Shown in pieces: positions 1 to 9,134 of a DNA stretch of 64,000 nt. The position numbers and the translations under genes were made by a program. Under the pieces are notes generated by a model that did no database searches, was not told the DNA's origin, and saw only the letters and a program-made list of their open reading frames with translations. Source of the stretch: Blastomonas aquatica (lineage in GTDB: Bacteria; Pseudomonadota; Alphaproteobacteria; Sphingomonadales; Sphingomonadaceae); assembly GCF_014639875.1 (NCBI RefSeq), contig NZ_BMGD01000002.1, forward strand, positions 310,001-374,000, in the 5' to 3' direction. Every line of letters begins with the position of its first letter. Position 1 is the stretch's first letter.

Positions 1-497
1 TGGTCCTGCAGGCCGTCGAGCCCCAGGATGCCGTCGGCTCCGATATGCCGCGCTTCTAGGATCGGCGCGACCACCTCGCCATAATTCTGCTGGCCAAGCG
101 TGAGCTCGGGCACATAGACGGTCTCGACCATCATGCTGCCTGCGATGCTAACCAGATGGGCGATTTCGGCGAATTCGAGCGCAAGGGTGCCCGCGATATC
201 GCGCGAGACAACCGTGCGCTCGGATCCTGTGTCGATCAGGAACGAAAACGGCCCGCGGCCATCGATGCTCACCGGAACGGTCATCCTGTCGGCAAGGTCC
301 TGATTCAGCCCGATGATTTCCGCTGCGCTGCTGACCGCATTGGCCTCCAAGACCCCAACGGTGGCGGTCGCCATGTCGGCAGGCGGCGCATTATCCTGCG
401 CGCTGCTGGCGGGCGCTACCGCGGCCATGGTCAGCGCGAGTGCGCCATACAGGATACGGCGACCGGGAAGGCGGCCAGATAAGCGCGAATATGCCAT
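1..497 (-). CDS. Exported retropepsin-like aspartyl protease, C-terminus beyond window edge
   Basis: The reading frame starts with ATG at 497 and runs off the left edge without a stop, so only the first 165 residues are visible. Residues 1-35 form a signal peptide: basic start, hydrophobic stretch, then an Ala-Gln cleavage-like site. The segment FSFLIDTGSERTVVS at about residue 84 carries the DTGS motif of the retropepsin-like aspartic protease fold, and GADGILGLDGLQ near the edge matches the later conserved part of that fold. A single-domain periplasmic or secreted protease is inferred. Its substrate is unknown. The upstream neighbour on the same strand, an Lhr-type helicase, ends 82 bases before it and looks functionally unrelated. 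Confidence 0.75.
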   Translation of the reverse strand, partial: MAYSRLSGRLPGRRILYGALALTMAAVAPASSAQDNAPPADMATATVGVLEANAVSSAAEIIGLNQDLADRMTVPVSIDGRGPFSFLIDTGSERTVVSRDIAGTLALEFAEIAHLVSIAGSMMVETVYVPELTLGQQNYGEVVAPILEARHIGADGILGLDGLQD

Positions 498-579
498 TGC
501 TGCGATCCTCTCGTGCGTCCGCCGGTTCCGGTCTCTATGGTCGCGCTGCCAAACTACCACTGCCCACCTTTCCTGACAA

Positions 580-2988
580 TCAATCGCCGCGCATCGCGGT
601 GGCGGCGAGGCTCTCGGCTTCGACCAGCAGCGCATCGTCGGTCGATCCCTGCGCCACGCTTTCGCGCCCGATCATCACCAGCACCGGCACCGCCAGCGGG
701 CTGACGCGGTCGAGATCGACATGCAGCATCGTGCCGACTGCGCGGTCGAGCAGATCGCCCAGCCGCCCGACATCGGTCATCCGCGCGCGCGCATCGGCCC
801 ACGCGGCCTCGAGCAGCACATGATCGGGCTCGTATTTGCGCAGCACATCGTAGATCAGATCGGTCGAAAAGGTGACCTGCCGCCCCGACTTCTTCTTGCC
901 CGGGTGCTGCCGCTCGACCAGCCCGCTGATCACCGCGACCTCGCGGAAGGCACGCTTGAGCAGATACGAATTCTGCACCCAGTCGGTAAACTCGTCGGCG
1001 AGGATGTCGGCAGACAGCAAGGCGCCCGGGTCTGGGATCGGTTTCAGCCCCCAGACCGCGAGCGCATAATCATTGGCGACGAAGCCCATCGGCTGCAGCC
1101 CGCGATCCTCCATCCGCCGCGTGAGCAGCATGCCGAGCGACTGGTGCGCATTCCAGCCCTCGAACGGATAGCAGACCATGTAATGCCGGCCATGGTGCGG
1201 GAAGGTCTCGACCAGCAGCTGATCGGGCTCGGGCATCGCCGAGCGCCAGTCCTGCATCTCGAGCCATTCGCGCACATCATCGGGGAAGCGCGACCAACTT
1301 GCCCGGTCGGTGAGGAAGTTTCGCACCCGCTGCGACAGGTGCGTGGTCAGCGGCATCCGCGCGCCGCCATAGCTGGGGATCTGCGAGGCCTTGGACGATG
1401 CCTTGACCAGCAGGTCCATGTCGTTGATCCGCTCGACCTCGAGCCCCATTCCGGCAAATATGAAGGTATCGCCTGGAGCGAGCTGCGCGGCGAAATTCTC
1501 CTCGACCTTGCCCAGCGAACGCCCGTTCTTGAACCGCACCTCGAGCATCGCAGCATCGACGATGATCCCGGCGTTGAGGCGATATTGCGCAGCAAATTTG
1601 GGGTGTGCCAGCCGCCAGGTGCCATCGGCCAGCCGCACCAGCCGCTTGAACTTGTCATAGGCCCTGAGCGAATAGCCGCCGTTCTCGACAAAGCCGAGTA
1701 CCCGCTCGAACGCGGCGCGGTCGATACCGCTATAGGGTAAAGCGGATTGCACTTCGTCGAGCAGCGCATCCTCGTGGAACGGCCCAGCGCAGGCTGCGCC
1801 CATGATGTGCTGTGCCAATACGTCGAGCCCGCCGGGGCGGAAGCTCTCGCCATCGCGCTGGCCTTCCGTGACCGCATCGAACGCGGCCTGCGCCTCCAGA
1901 AATTCGAAGCGGTTCCCGGGGACGAGGATCGCGCGGCTGGGGCTGTCGAGCCGGTGGTTGGCGCGGCCGATCCGCTGCAGCAGCCGCGACGATCCCTTGG
2001 GCGCGCCCATCTGGATCACACAATCGACATTGCCCCAGTCGACGCCGAGATCGAGGCTGGCGGTGGCGACCAGCGCGCGCAGCTCGCCCCGCGCCATCGC
2101 GCCCTCAACCTTGCGCCGCGCCTCGACTGAGAGCGAGCCGTGGTGAATGCCGATCGGCAGATGCGCCTCGTTCAGCTCCCACAGCTTCTGGAAAATGAAC
2201 TCGGCGAGGAAGCGTGTGTTGCAGAAGACCAATGTGGTCTGGTTGCGACCGATTTCCTCGAGCACCTGCGGCACGGCGTAGTTGCCGCTGTGCCCGGCCC
2301 AGGGGACGCGGTCGTCGGTGATCAGGATCGACAGATCGGGCTCGGCGCCGGGCTCGCCCTCGACCAACGCCACGGTATCGATATCACCATAAGGCGCGAG
2401 CCAGGCGCGATAGGCATCGGCATCGGCCACCGTCGCCGACAGCGCCACCCGGCGCAGCGCAGGCGCGATCGCCTGCAACCGCGCCAGCGAGAGGTTGAGC
2501 AGGTCGCCGCGCTTGCCCGTGGCAAAGGCATGCACCTCGTCGACGATCACGGTCTTGAGCCCCGCGAACATCTCGAAGCTCTCAGGGTAGGAGAGCAGCA
2601 GGCTGAGCGATTCGGGCGTGGTCAGCAGGATGTTCGGTGGGCGCGCGCGCTGGCGCGCCTTGCGGTCCGATGGCGTATCGCCGCTGCGAGTCTCGATGGT
2701 GATGCCCAGCCCCATCTCGGTCACCGGGGTCAGCAGATTGCGCTGGATGTCGTGCGCCAGTGCCTTCAGCGGCGAGATATACAGCGTGTGCAGCCCGTCA
2801 TGACTGCCGCCATCGGCAAAGTCGGCGAGCGTGGGCAGAAACCCCGCGAGCGTCTTGCCCGCACCGGTCGATGCGACGAGCAGCGCATGGCGCCCGGCGT
2901 CTGCCTGTTCGAGCATCTCGAGCTGATGCTGCCGTGGTGCCCAACCGCGCTGCGCGAACCAGTCGGTGATGATTTCGGGCAGCGCCAT
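580..2988 (-). CDS. Lhr-type DEXH-box helicase (ligase-associated DNA damage response helicase family)
   Basis: An 802-residue superfamily 2 helicase. Walker A STGAGKT lies at residues 40-46, the DEVH box at 150-153, the SAT motif at 184-186, and the motif VI segment QRIGRANH at about 365. The long C-terminal half corresponds to the winged-helix and Lhr-core domains of this family. Length and motif order fit the bacterial Lhr-core helicases annotated as ligase-associated DNA repair helicases. I chose the ATG at 2988 (MALPEIITDW), where family-like sequence begins; an in-frame start at 3042 would add 18 low-complexity residues. The usual partners, an ATP-dependent DNA ligase and a PdeM-like phosphoesterase, are not visible next to it here. 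Confidence 0.85.
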   Translation of the reverse strand: MALPEIITDWFAQRGWAPRQHQLEMLEQADAGRHALLVASTGAGKTLAGFLPTLADFADGGSHDGLHTLYISPLKALAHDIQRNLLTPVTEMGLGITIETRSGDTPSDRKARQRARPPNILLTTPESLSLLLSYPESFEMFAGLKTVIVDEVHAFATGKRGDLLNLSLARLQAIAPALRRVALSATVADADAYRAWLAPYGDIDTVALVEGEPGAEPDLSILITDDRVPWAGHSGNYAVPQVLEEIGRNQTTLVFCNTRFLAEFIFQKLWELNEAHLPIGIHHGSLSVEARRKVEGAMARGELRALVATASLDLGVDWGNVDCVIQMGAPKGSSRLLQRIGRANHRLDSPSRAILVPGNRFEFLEAQAAFDAVTEGQRDGESFRPGGLDVLAQHIMGAACAGPFHEDALLDEVQSALPYSGIDRAAFERVLGFVENGGYSLRAYDKFKRLVRLADGTWRLAHPKFAAQYRLNAGIIVDAAMLEVRFKNGRSLGKVEENFAAQLAPGDTFIFAGMGLEVERINDMDLLVKASSKASQIPSYGGARMPLTTHLSQRVRNFLTDRASWSRFPDDVREWLEMQDWRSAMPEPDQLLVETFPHHGRHYMVCYPFEGWNAHQSLGMLLTRRMEDRGLQPMGFVANDYALAVWGLKPIPDPGALLSADILADEFTDWVQNSYLLKRAFREVAVISGLVERQHPGKKKSGRQVTFSTDLIYDVLRKYEPDHVLLEAAWADARARMTDVGRLGDLLDRAVGTMLHVDLDRVSPLAVPVLVMIGRESVAQGSTDDALLVEAESLAATAMRGD

Positions 2989-3060
2989 GGCTGCGGATAT
3001 AGGGGGAGAGGGGGGCGAACAGAAGGGGGCGGCCTTCTGCATCGATCGTCATGCACAACA

Positions 3061-3250
3061 CCGTTCAGCCTGAGCTCGTCGAAGGCCCCGCACCAAGGCC
3101 GCGTTGATTACGCATCGTTTTCCGGCGAACGCCGGAATCCAGAGCGATGGCAGTGCAATCTGACTCCTGGGCTCCGGCTTTCGCCGGAGAACGGTGAAGC
3201 GCAAGCGGGCGTGGACGCGGGGCCTTCGACAGGCTCAGGCTGAGCGGGGT
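3061..3250. repeat. Nested palindromic intergenic repeats
   Basis: Two palindromic elements are nested. The outer arms are at about 3064-3090 (CAGCCTGAGC..TCGAAGGCCCCG) and 3217-3245 (its reverse complement with small changes). Inside them, 3115-3193 holds a 79-bp element whose ends, TCCGGCGAACGCCGGA and CTCCGGCTTTCGCCGGAG, are themselves palindromic. The inner element recurs almost unchanged at 23691-23768. This fills the gap between the helicase gene and mmsB, which share the minus strand. Confidence 0.75.
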
Positions 3251-3266
3251 GAGTGCAGTTTGGCGC

Positions 3267-4142
3267 TCACTCCAGCGCTGTGATGATTGCCGAGAAGTCC
3301 AGCCCCTGCGCGTCGGCTTCCACGAACGCCGCGTAGATCGCTTCTGCCCGCTCACCCATTGGTACCTGTGCGCCGTTGGCCTTGGACGCCTCGAGCGCGA
3401 GCCGCATGTCCTTGAGCATCAGCGCGGCGGCAAAGCCTCCGGCATAGCCATTATCCGCCGGGCTTGTCGGCCCGACGCCGGGGACGGGGCAATAGCTTGT
3501 CATCGACCAGCTCTGGCCAGAGGCCTTGGACGAGATGTCATAGAAGGTCTGCAGGTCGAGCCCCAGCTTCTTGGCCAGCGCAAAGGTCTCGCAGGTCGCG
3601 GCCATCGTCGCGCCGAGCAGCATGTTGTTGCAGATCTTGGCCGCCTGGCCTGCGCCATTGTCGCCTGCATGGATCACCGCCTTGCCCATGTCATTGAGGA
3701 TCGGCGCGGCGCGCGAAAAACCGCCCGAGCTGCCGCCGACCATGAAGGTGAGCGTGCCGCCATTGGCCGCCGCGATTCCGCCCGAAACCGGCGCATCGAC
3801 CGCCTCGAGCCCGCGTTCCTTGGCCGCTGCTGCGACGTGCCGCGCGGTGTCGACGTCGATGGTCGAGCAATCGATCAGCAAGGTGCCCGGCCGCGCCGCG
3901 CCGAACACGCTGTCGTTATAGACCGATGCGACATGCTTGCCCGCAGGCAGCATGGTGACGATGACATCGGCATCGCTGACTGCCTGCACCGGATCGGACA
4001 CCGGATGGCATCCCGCCGAACCCGCGCGGGCCAGTGCCTCGCCCGACAGATCGAACGCAATGACCTTGTGCCCGGCCTTGGCAAGGTTTGCCGCCATGCC
4101 GCCGCCCATGTTGCCCAGGCCGATAAATCCAATGGTCGCCAT
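3267..4142 (-). CDS. mmsB: 3-hydroxyisobutyrate dehydrogenase
   Basis: A 291-residue protein of the beta-hydroxyacid dehydrogenase family. It oxidises 3-hydroxyisobutyrate to methylmalonate semialdehyde with NAD in valine breakdown. The N-terminus has the Rossmann signature GFIGLGNMGGGMAANL, the substrate-binding segment DAPVSGGIAAA lies mid-protein, and NGAGQAAKICNNM contains the catalytic lysine. The start ATG lies directly against the stop of the VOC gene, which follows mmsA on the same strand, so the three form one operon. Because mmsA encodes the next enzyme of the pathway, the assignment is firm. Confidence 0.93.
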   Translation of the reverse strand: MATIGFIGLGNMGGGMAANLAKAGHKVIAFDLSGEALARAGSAGCHPVSDPVQAVSDADVIVTMLPAGKHVASVYNDSVFGAARPGTLLIDCSTIDVDTARHVAAAAKERGLEAVDAPVSGGIAAANGGTLTFMVGGSSGGFSRAAPILNDMGKAVIHAGDNGAGQAAKICNNMLLGATMAATCETFALAKKLGLDLQTFYDISSKASGQSWSMTSYCPVPGVGPTSPADNGYAGGFAAALMLKDMRLALEASKANGAQVPMGERAEAIYAAFVEADAQGLDFSAIITALE

Positions 4143-4565
4143 TCAAATCTCTCCATTGTCCGGAACCGCGTTGTCACGCGATTCGATCAAATCCCACCTG
4201 TTGCCATACAGGTCGGCGAATACCACGACCCGGCCATAGGCTTCGGTCCGCGGGGTTTCGGCAAACGTCACGCCTGCCGCGAGCATCCGCGCGTAATCGC
4301 GGTCGAAATCGCGCGTGTGCACGAAGAACGCGACACGCCCGCCCGCCGCTTTGCCCACGGCGGCGTTCTGGTCGGGCGAGGTGGCGCGTGCCAGCAGCAG
4401 CTCGCCGCCATCGCGCGCACCGACCCTGACCCAGCGTTTGCCGCCGCCCAGGTCGGTGTCTTCGAGCAGCGCCCAGTCCAGCGCTGTGACGAACCATTCG
4501 ATGGCCTCGTCATACTCGCGGACCAGAAAAGCGGTGTAGGCCAGCCTCACCCGTTCAGTCCCCAA
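4143..4565 (-). CDS. VOC-superfamily (glyoxalase-like) protein
   Basis: A 140-residue single-domain protein with the vicinal oxygen chelate pattern: RLAYTAFLVREYDEAIEWF at the start and VVFADLYGNRWDLIE at the end, the second being the typical last strand with a Glu ligand. It lies between mmsA and mmsB with no gap to either, so it is co-transcribed with them. A role in valine or related branched-chain catabolism is inferred only from this position. The family includes isomerases, dioxygenases and resistance proteins, and the substrate cannot be read from the sequence. Confidence 0.8.
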   Translation of the reverse strand: MGTERVRLAYTAFLVREYDEAIEWFVTALDWALLEDTDLGGGKRWVRVGARDGGELLLARATSPDQNAAVGKAAGGRVAFFVHTRDFDRDYARMLAAGVTFAETPRTEAYGRVVVFADLYGNRWDLIESRDNAVPDNGEI

Positions 4566-6065
4566 TCAACCCATCGTCGGGATGACGAAGGCGTTGCCGC
4601 CATCGACCGCGCCATCGGGCCAGCGCGAGGTGATCGTCTTGACCTTGGTCCAGAACTTGACGCCTTCCATGCCGTGCTGGTTGGTGTCGCCAAACGCGCT
4701 GCGCTTCCAGCCGCCGAAGGTGTGATAGGCGACCGGCACCGGGATCGGCACGTTGATGCCGACCATGCCGACATTGACCCGCGCGGCAAATTCACGCGCG
4801 GCGTGGCCGTTGCGGGTAAAGATCGCAACGCCATTGCCATACTGGTGCTTGCTGGGCAGGGCGACGGCTTCCTCGAAATCGGCAGCGCGGACGATCTGCA
4901 GCACGGGGCCGAAGATCTCTTCCTTGTAGCTGCTCATCTCGGTGGTGACGTGGTCGAACAGCGTCGGGCCGACAAAGAACCCGTTCTCGTGCCCCTGCAG
5001 CGTGAAGCCGCGGCCATCGACGACCAATTCTGCGCCTTCATCGATGCAGGTCTGGATCCAGCCTTCGACCTTGGCCTTGTGCGCGGCGGTGACGACGGGT
5101 CCGTAATCGGCATCGGGATCGGACGAGACGCCGAGGCGGAGCTTCTCGATCGCAGGGATCAGCTTGGCGCGCAGACGGTCTGCGGTCTCGTCACCCACGG
5201 GGACGACCACCGGCAACGCCATGCAGCGCTCGCCCGCCGAGCCGAAGGCGGCGCCCGCGAGATCCTTGACCACCTGGTCGAGATCGGCATCGGGCATGAC
5301 GATGCCATGGTTCTTCGCGCCGCCCATCGCCTGGACGCGCTTGCCCGCAGCGACGCCGCGCTGATACAGATAATGCGCGACATCGGACGATCCGACGAAC
5401 GACACGCCGGCGATGGCCGGGTGATCGAGGATCGCGTCGACCATTTCCTTGTCGCCGTGGACGACCTGCAGGATGCCATCGGGCAGGCCCGCTTCGCTCA
5501 TCAGTTCGGCGAGACGGACGGGGACCGAGGGGTCACGCTCGGAGGGCTTGAGGATGAAGGCGTTGCCGGTGGCGATGGCGGGGCCGAACATCCACATCGG
5601 GATCATCGCGGGGAAGTTGAACGGCGTGATGCCAGCGCCGATGCCGATCGGCAGCCGCATCGAATAGACGTCGATTCCGGGGCCCGCGCCATGGGTGTAT
5701 TCGCCCTTCGAGGCGTGCGGGATGCCGCAGCAGAATTCGATGACTTCCAGACCGCGCTGGATATCGCCCTTGGAATCGGCGTGGACCTTGCCATGCTCGC
5801 TCGAGAGCAAGGCGGCGAGTTCGTCGATATTGGCTTCGACCAGCGCCTTGAAGTTGAACATCACGCGCGAACGGCGCTGCGGGTTCGTCGCGGCCCAGGC
5901 GGGTTGGGCAGCGAGCGCGGCATCGACCGCAGCATCGAGCACGGCCTTGTCGCCCAGATCGACCTTGGCCTGAACCGTGCCGCTGTTGGGATCGAAGATG
6001 TCGGACTGGCGGGGGCTGGCGGGGGCGGTGGTGCCGCCGGCCAGGCGGTGGGTGACGATGCGCAT
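4566..6065 (-). CDS. mmsA: CoA-acylating methylmalonate-semialdehyde dehydrogenase
   Basis: A 499-residue aldehyde dehydrogenase that converts methylmalonate semialdehyde to propionyl-CoA in valine catabolism. Diagnostic segments include FNFPAMIPMWMFGPAIATGN, FVGSSDVAHYLYQRG, the catalytic-cysteine region AAFGSAGERCMALP and the C-terminal NQHGMEGVKFWTKVKT. The start at 6065 (MRIVTHRL) is supported by AGGAG about eight bases upstream; longer in-frame extensions to 6344 are low-complexity and overlap the divergent regulator gene. It is the first gene of the mmsA-VOC-mmsB operon, facing a LysR-type regulator across a 140-base gap. Confidence 0.95.
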   Translation of the reverse strand: MRIVTHRLAGGTTAPASPRQSDIFDPNSGTVQAKVDLGDKAVLDAAVDAALAAQPAWAATNPQRRSRVMFNFKALVEANIDELAALLSSEHGKVHADSKGDIQRGLEVIEFCCGIPHASKGEYTHGAGPGIDVYSMRLPIGIGAGITPFNFPAMIPMWMFGPAIATGNAFILKPSERDPSVPVRLAELMSEAGLPDGILQVVHGDKEMVDAILDHPAIAGVSFVGSSDVAHYLYQRGVAAGKRVQAMGGAKNHGIVMPDADLDQVVKDLAGAAFGSAGERCMALPVVVPVGDETADRLRAKLIPAIEKLRLGVSSDPDADYGPVVTAAHKAKVEGWIQTCIDEGAELVVDGRGFTLQGHENGFFVGPTLFDHVTTEMSSYKEEIFGPVLQIVRAADFEEAVALPSKHQYGNGVAIFTRNGHAAREFAARVNVGMVGINVPIPVPVAYHTFGGWKRSAFGDTNQHGMEGVKFWTKVKTITSRWPDGAVDGGNAFVIPTMG

Positions 6066-6205
6066 GGTCGCTCTCCTGTGACAGTTCTGTTCGTTGGCCG
6101 CCGCTTTAGCCTCTGGCATAACTGCAAGCAATTGCGTAAAAACGTCACAACAGGCTGCATAAAAGCCATGGTCGGGAGCGGATGCGACATGAACGGACCA
6201 GTACC

Positions 6206-7105
6206 ATGAACTGGGATGACCTGCGCATCTTCCTGATGCTGGCGCGCGCCGGATCGGTGGCGGAGGCGGCGCGGCGGCTCGAGATCGACCCCACCACGGT
6301 CGCGCGCAGGCTGGCGCGGCTGTCGGGCGATCTGCAATCGACATTGTTCGAGGCGAGCGGCAAGGGCATCGCGCTGACCGAACATGGCCGCAAGCTGCTG
6401 ATCTATGCCGAGAATGCCGAACAGGCGCTGGTCGATGCGCGCACCGAGCTGACCGGCGAGCAGACGGTGTTTGCGGGCACCATCCGGGTCAGCGTCGCCG
6501 AGGGGCTCGCCGCCTGGGTCATCAGTCGCAAGCTCCCCGATTTCCACCGCCGCCACCCTGCGATCCGCATCGAGCTGGTCGCCACCAACGGGTTCTTGAA
6601 CCCGAGCAAGCGCGAGGCGGACCTGGCGATCATGCTCTCGCGGCCCACCGCGGGGCCACTGAAGGTGCGCAAGCTGGTCGACTATCAGCTCGGCGTTTAC
6701 GCGGAGCGCGACTATCTCGCCGCCGCCGGGCCTATCCAGAGCGTGGACGACCTGCGCCGCCACCCGCTGATCGGCTATATCCCCGATTTCATCTATGCCG
6801 ACGAACTGCGCTATCTCGACGAGATCGGCCCCGGGCTCGAACCGGTACTGACCAGCTCGAGCATCAACGTCCAGCAAAGCCTGATCGCCAGCGGGGCAGG
6901 CGTGGGCATCCTGCCGTGCTTCATGGGCGAGCAGAACGCGCGGTTGGAGCGGGTGCTGGAAGGCAGCGTGACGATCCACCGCAGCTTCTGGCTGGTGGTG
7001 CACCGCGACATGCGCAAGTTGGCGCGGGTGGATGCGTTCATCGGGTGGCTGGATGATGTCGCGCGGAAGATCGCGCCGGGGGTGGGAGAGACCCCTACCA
7101 CTTAG
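6206..7105 (+). CDS. LysR-family transcriptional regulator
   Basis: About 299 residues. The N-terminal winged helix-turn-helix is MNWDDLRIFLMLARAGSVAEAARRLEIDPTTVARRLARL, followed by a linker helix and a substrate-binding domain with the usual IRVSVAEGLAAWVI start. It is transcribed away from mmsA, an arrangement typical of LysR regulators controlling the divergent operon, so control of mmsA-VOC-mmsB is inferred. The ATG at 6206 fits the family N-terminus; an upstream ATG at 6182 would add eight residues. The inducer, perhaps a valine catabolite, is not known. Confidence 0.88.
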   Translation: MNWDDLRIFLMLARAGSVAEAARRLEIDPTTVARRLARLSGDLQSTLFEASGKGIALTEHGRKLLIYAENAEQALVDARTELTGEQTVFAGTIRVSVAEGLAAWVISRKLPDFHRRHPAIRIELVATNGFLNPSKREADLAIMLSRPTAGPLKVRKLVDYQLGVYAERDYLAAAGPIQSVDDLRRHPLIGYIPDFIYADELRYLDEIGPGLEPVLTSSSINVQQSLIASGAGVGILPCFMGEQNARLERVLEGSVTIHRSFWLVVHRDMRKLARVDAFIGWLDDVARKIAPGVGETPTT

Positions 7106-7118
7106 GGATTGCGCCAAC

Positions 7119-7252
7119 CTCCCTCTCTCCCCTCGCGGGAGAGATACGAAGCCTTGCCAGCTCGCTGGCTAGGCGCAGTTGAGAGGGGGCGCGATCCTGG
7201 AGCTGACGCTCCAGACCCCTCTCCCAACCCTCTCCCGCAAGGGGAGAGGGCT
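7119..7252. repeat. CTCTCCC-type intergenic palindromic repeat cluster
   Basis: Two hairpins, CTCTCCCCTCGCGGGAGAG (7125-7143) and CTCTCCCGCAAGGGGAGAG (7231-7249), flank smaller palindromes such as CCAGCTCGCTGG and TGGAGCTGACGCTCCA. Similar clusters occur at 19551-19702, 34705-34762 and 52866-53020. The segment separates the LysR gene from the convergent interrupted gene and may also serve as a transcription stop. Confidence 0.65.
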
Positions 7253-7916
7253 ATGGTTGTTCGAGCCTCAGGTATGGCAAACACGTCTCTTCGATGGCTT
7301 TAACCGATTGCTCGATGGCATCCGACACCTCGTTAACTTCATCAGCAGAGCGCGTCTTGCTTGCAAATAGTGCTCGACGGATCTTCAAAGTGAAATCTCT
7401 GTCGGTCCCGTTATGGTCGTCGATATAAGCATCCGCATATGTGAGCACGATATGAAACTGATGATGCAGAGTTTCGACAGCCTCTTCTAAATTTGGTCCG
7501 AAGAGCGCGCGGGCCATTGGCAGGCATTCCTCTAATTTTATCCGTTCATTCAGCGATCGGTCGGCTCGCATGTAATACGCTTGTGCAGTGATTATTCTCT
7601 TTTGTTCTTCACCAAGAGAGTGTTGCTTCCAAGATGGCGAATCGAGATTTAATTTTGCTTCGGCGGCAGCGCTCTCGCTACCTGGCATCCATGGCTATCG
7701 CAGGTAGGTAAGCGCCCGCCTCGCATTGTATGCAGCGTGCAGGATAACCTCGGCTTGGTCTCTATTGCGCTCAGCGAGTTTCTGATGCTTCCAAGCTGCG
7801 AGTCCGAGTTTGGCGGCGGCATAGACAGCAATCGCTCCTCCGAGCGTTCCTACGCCTTGGATCATTGTGCCAGTTGCGGCCCAATCTATTCCAGCGAGTG
7901 AAATCCCGACGCACAT
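7251..7916 (-). pseudogene. Membrane-anchored hypothetical protein interrupted by an in-frame amber codon
   Basis: Two minus-strand reading segments, 7695-7916 (73 residues) and 7251-7688 (145 residues), are in the same frame and separated only by a TAG at 7695-7697. Read through, they give one protein of about 221 residues. The N-terminus has a hydrophobic segment (GTMIQGVGTLGGAIAVYAAA) followed by basic helices (KHQKLAERNRDQAEVIL). The distal part has HHQFHIVLTYADAYIDDHNG and DAIEQSVKAIEETCLPYLRL. I recall similar full-length hypothetical proteins in which the two parts are continuous, but could not verify this. GAGAGG precedes the ATG at 7916. The cause may be a nonsense mutation, readthrough or a sequencing error. 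No function is known. Confidence 0.6.
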
Positions 7917-7987
7917 TGTATGTTACCTCTCGTCCCATCTGCACAGGTCGTTTGATACCGCGCTTTCTGCAATCCCGGGTTACCCCC

Positions 7988-9109
7988 TCAAGGCACCACC
8001 ACCTGCCGGATCGCCGTCCCGCTCGCCAGTTCATCGAACAGCGCGTTGATCTCTGACAGCGGGCGCACCGAGCTCAGCAGTTTCTCCACCGGCATCCGTC
8101 CGGCGCGCCAGAGGGCGATGTAGCGGGGGATGTCGCGTGAGGGGATGGCGTTGCCCATGTAGCTGCCCATCAGCGTCTTGCCGTCGCCGACCAAGGAGAC
8201 CGCGGGGATCGAGAGCATGTCCGCCGGGTTGGGAAGTCCCACGGTGACGACCCGCCCGCCGCGCCGCGCCAGGCCATACGCTTTCGCCAGCACCGCGGCC
8301 TTGCCGACGGTTTCGATCACCAGATCGGGCTTGCGGCCCAATGCTGCGATCACCGCGTCCTCGCCGTCCTCGGGCGGAACGGCAGCGACCGCGCCCAATT
8401 CCAAAGCCAACGCACGCTTGGCGGGGACGGGATCGATCGCGATCACCGGATGCGCGCCGCCTGCAATCGCCGCCATCAGCGCGGCGAGGCCGACGCCGCC
8501 CAGGCCGTAGACCACCACGCTTTCGCCCGCGCGCATGGCTCCGCCGTTGAGAACCGCGCCCGCGCCGGTCAGCACTGCACAACCGAACAGCGCGGCGATC
8601 TCGACCGGAATGTCGCCATCGATCTTCACCGCCGAGCGCCGGTCGACTACCGCGTGCGTCGCGAACGCCGAGGAGCCCAGATGATGCTGCACCTCGCACC
8701 CGTTCTCGGACAAGCGCCGATCGCCGCCCAGCAGCGTGCCCGCGCCGTTCGCCGCCGCGCCGTTGCCGCACAGATAGCCTTCGCCCGAATGGCAGCTTGG
8801 GCAATATCCGCACAGCGGAAGAAAGCTCAGCACCACGCGGTCGCCTACGCCAAAATGCTGCGCAGCAATTGCGCCTGGTTCGAGCACCGTCGCCACCGCC
8901 TCGTGCCCCAGCGCCATCGGCATCGGGCGCGGGCGGTCGCCGTTGATGACGGAGAGGTCGCTATGGCACAGCCCCGCCGCCTCGATCTTCACCAGCATCT
9001 CGTCCGCCCCCGGCGGAGCGAGGTCGATCTCGGCGAGGCGAAGCGGGTGGGAGTCGGCAAACGGCCCGGTGTGGCCGATGCTATCGAGAATGGCTGCGGT
9101 GATCTTCAT
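7988..9109 (-). CDS. Zinc-dependent alcohol dehydrogenase (class III-like MDR family)
   Basis: A 373-residue medium-chain dehydrogenase. The catalytic zinc site is GLCHSDLSVING with GHEAVATV, the structural zinc site is the four-cysteine cluster in CGYCPSCHSGEGYLC, and the NAD-binding motif is VYGLGGVGLAAL. It resembles the class III and formaldehyde-type alcohol dehydrogenase branch. The start at 9109 (MKITAAIL) gives the usual length and has AGGA upstream; a longer frame reading back into the M20-type gene is spurious. It lies 25 bases after that gene on the same strand, so they may be co-transcribed. The physiological alcohol is unknown. Confidence 0.88.
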   Translation of the reverse strand: MKITAAILDSIGHTGPFADSHPLRLAEIDLAPPGADEMLVKIEAAGLCHSDLSVINGDRPRPMPMALGHEAVATVLEPGAIAAQHFGVGDRVVLSFLPLCGYCPSCHSGEGYLCGNGAAANGAGTLLGGDRRLSENGCEVQHHLGSSAFATHAVVDRRSAVKIDGDIPVEIAALFGCAVLTGAGAVLNGGAMRAGESVVVYGLGGVGLAALMAAIAGGAHPVIAIDPVPAKRALALELGAVAAVPPEDGEDAVIAALGRKPDLVIETVGKAAVLAKAYGLARRGGRVVTVGLPNPADMLSIPAVSLVGDGKTLMGSYMGNAIPSRDIPRYIALWRAGRMPVEKLLSSVRPLSEINALFDELASGTAIRQVVVP

Positions 9110-9134
9110 CGGCGGGTCCTGACAGATCGCCCGC

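Noticed and set aside
3249-6209. A 986-codon open frame on the plus strand opposite mmsA and mmsB
   Set aside because: It is the antisense shadow of three well-recognised genes in high-GC DNA; the composition is rich in Arg, Asp and Gly with no domain pattern.
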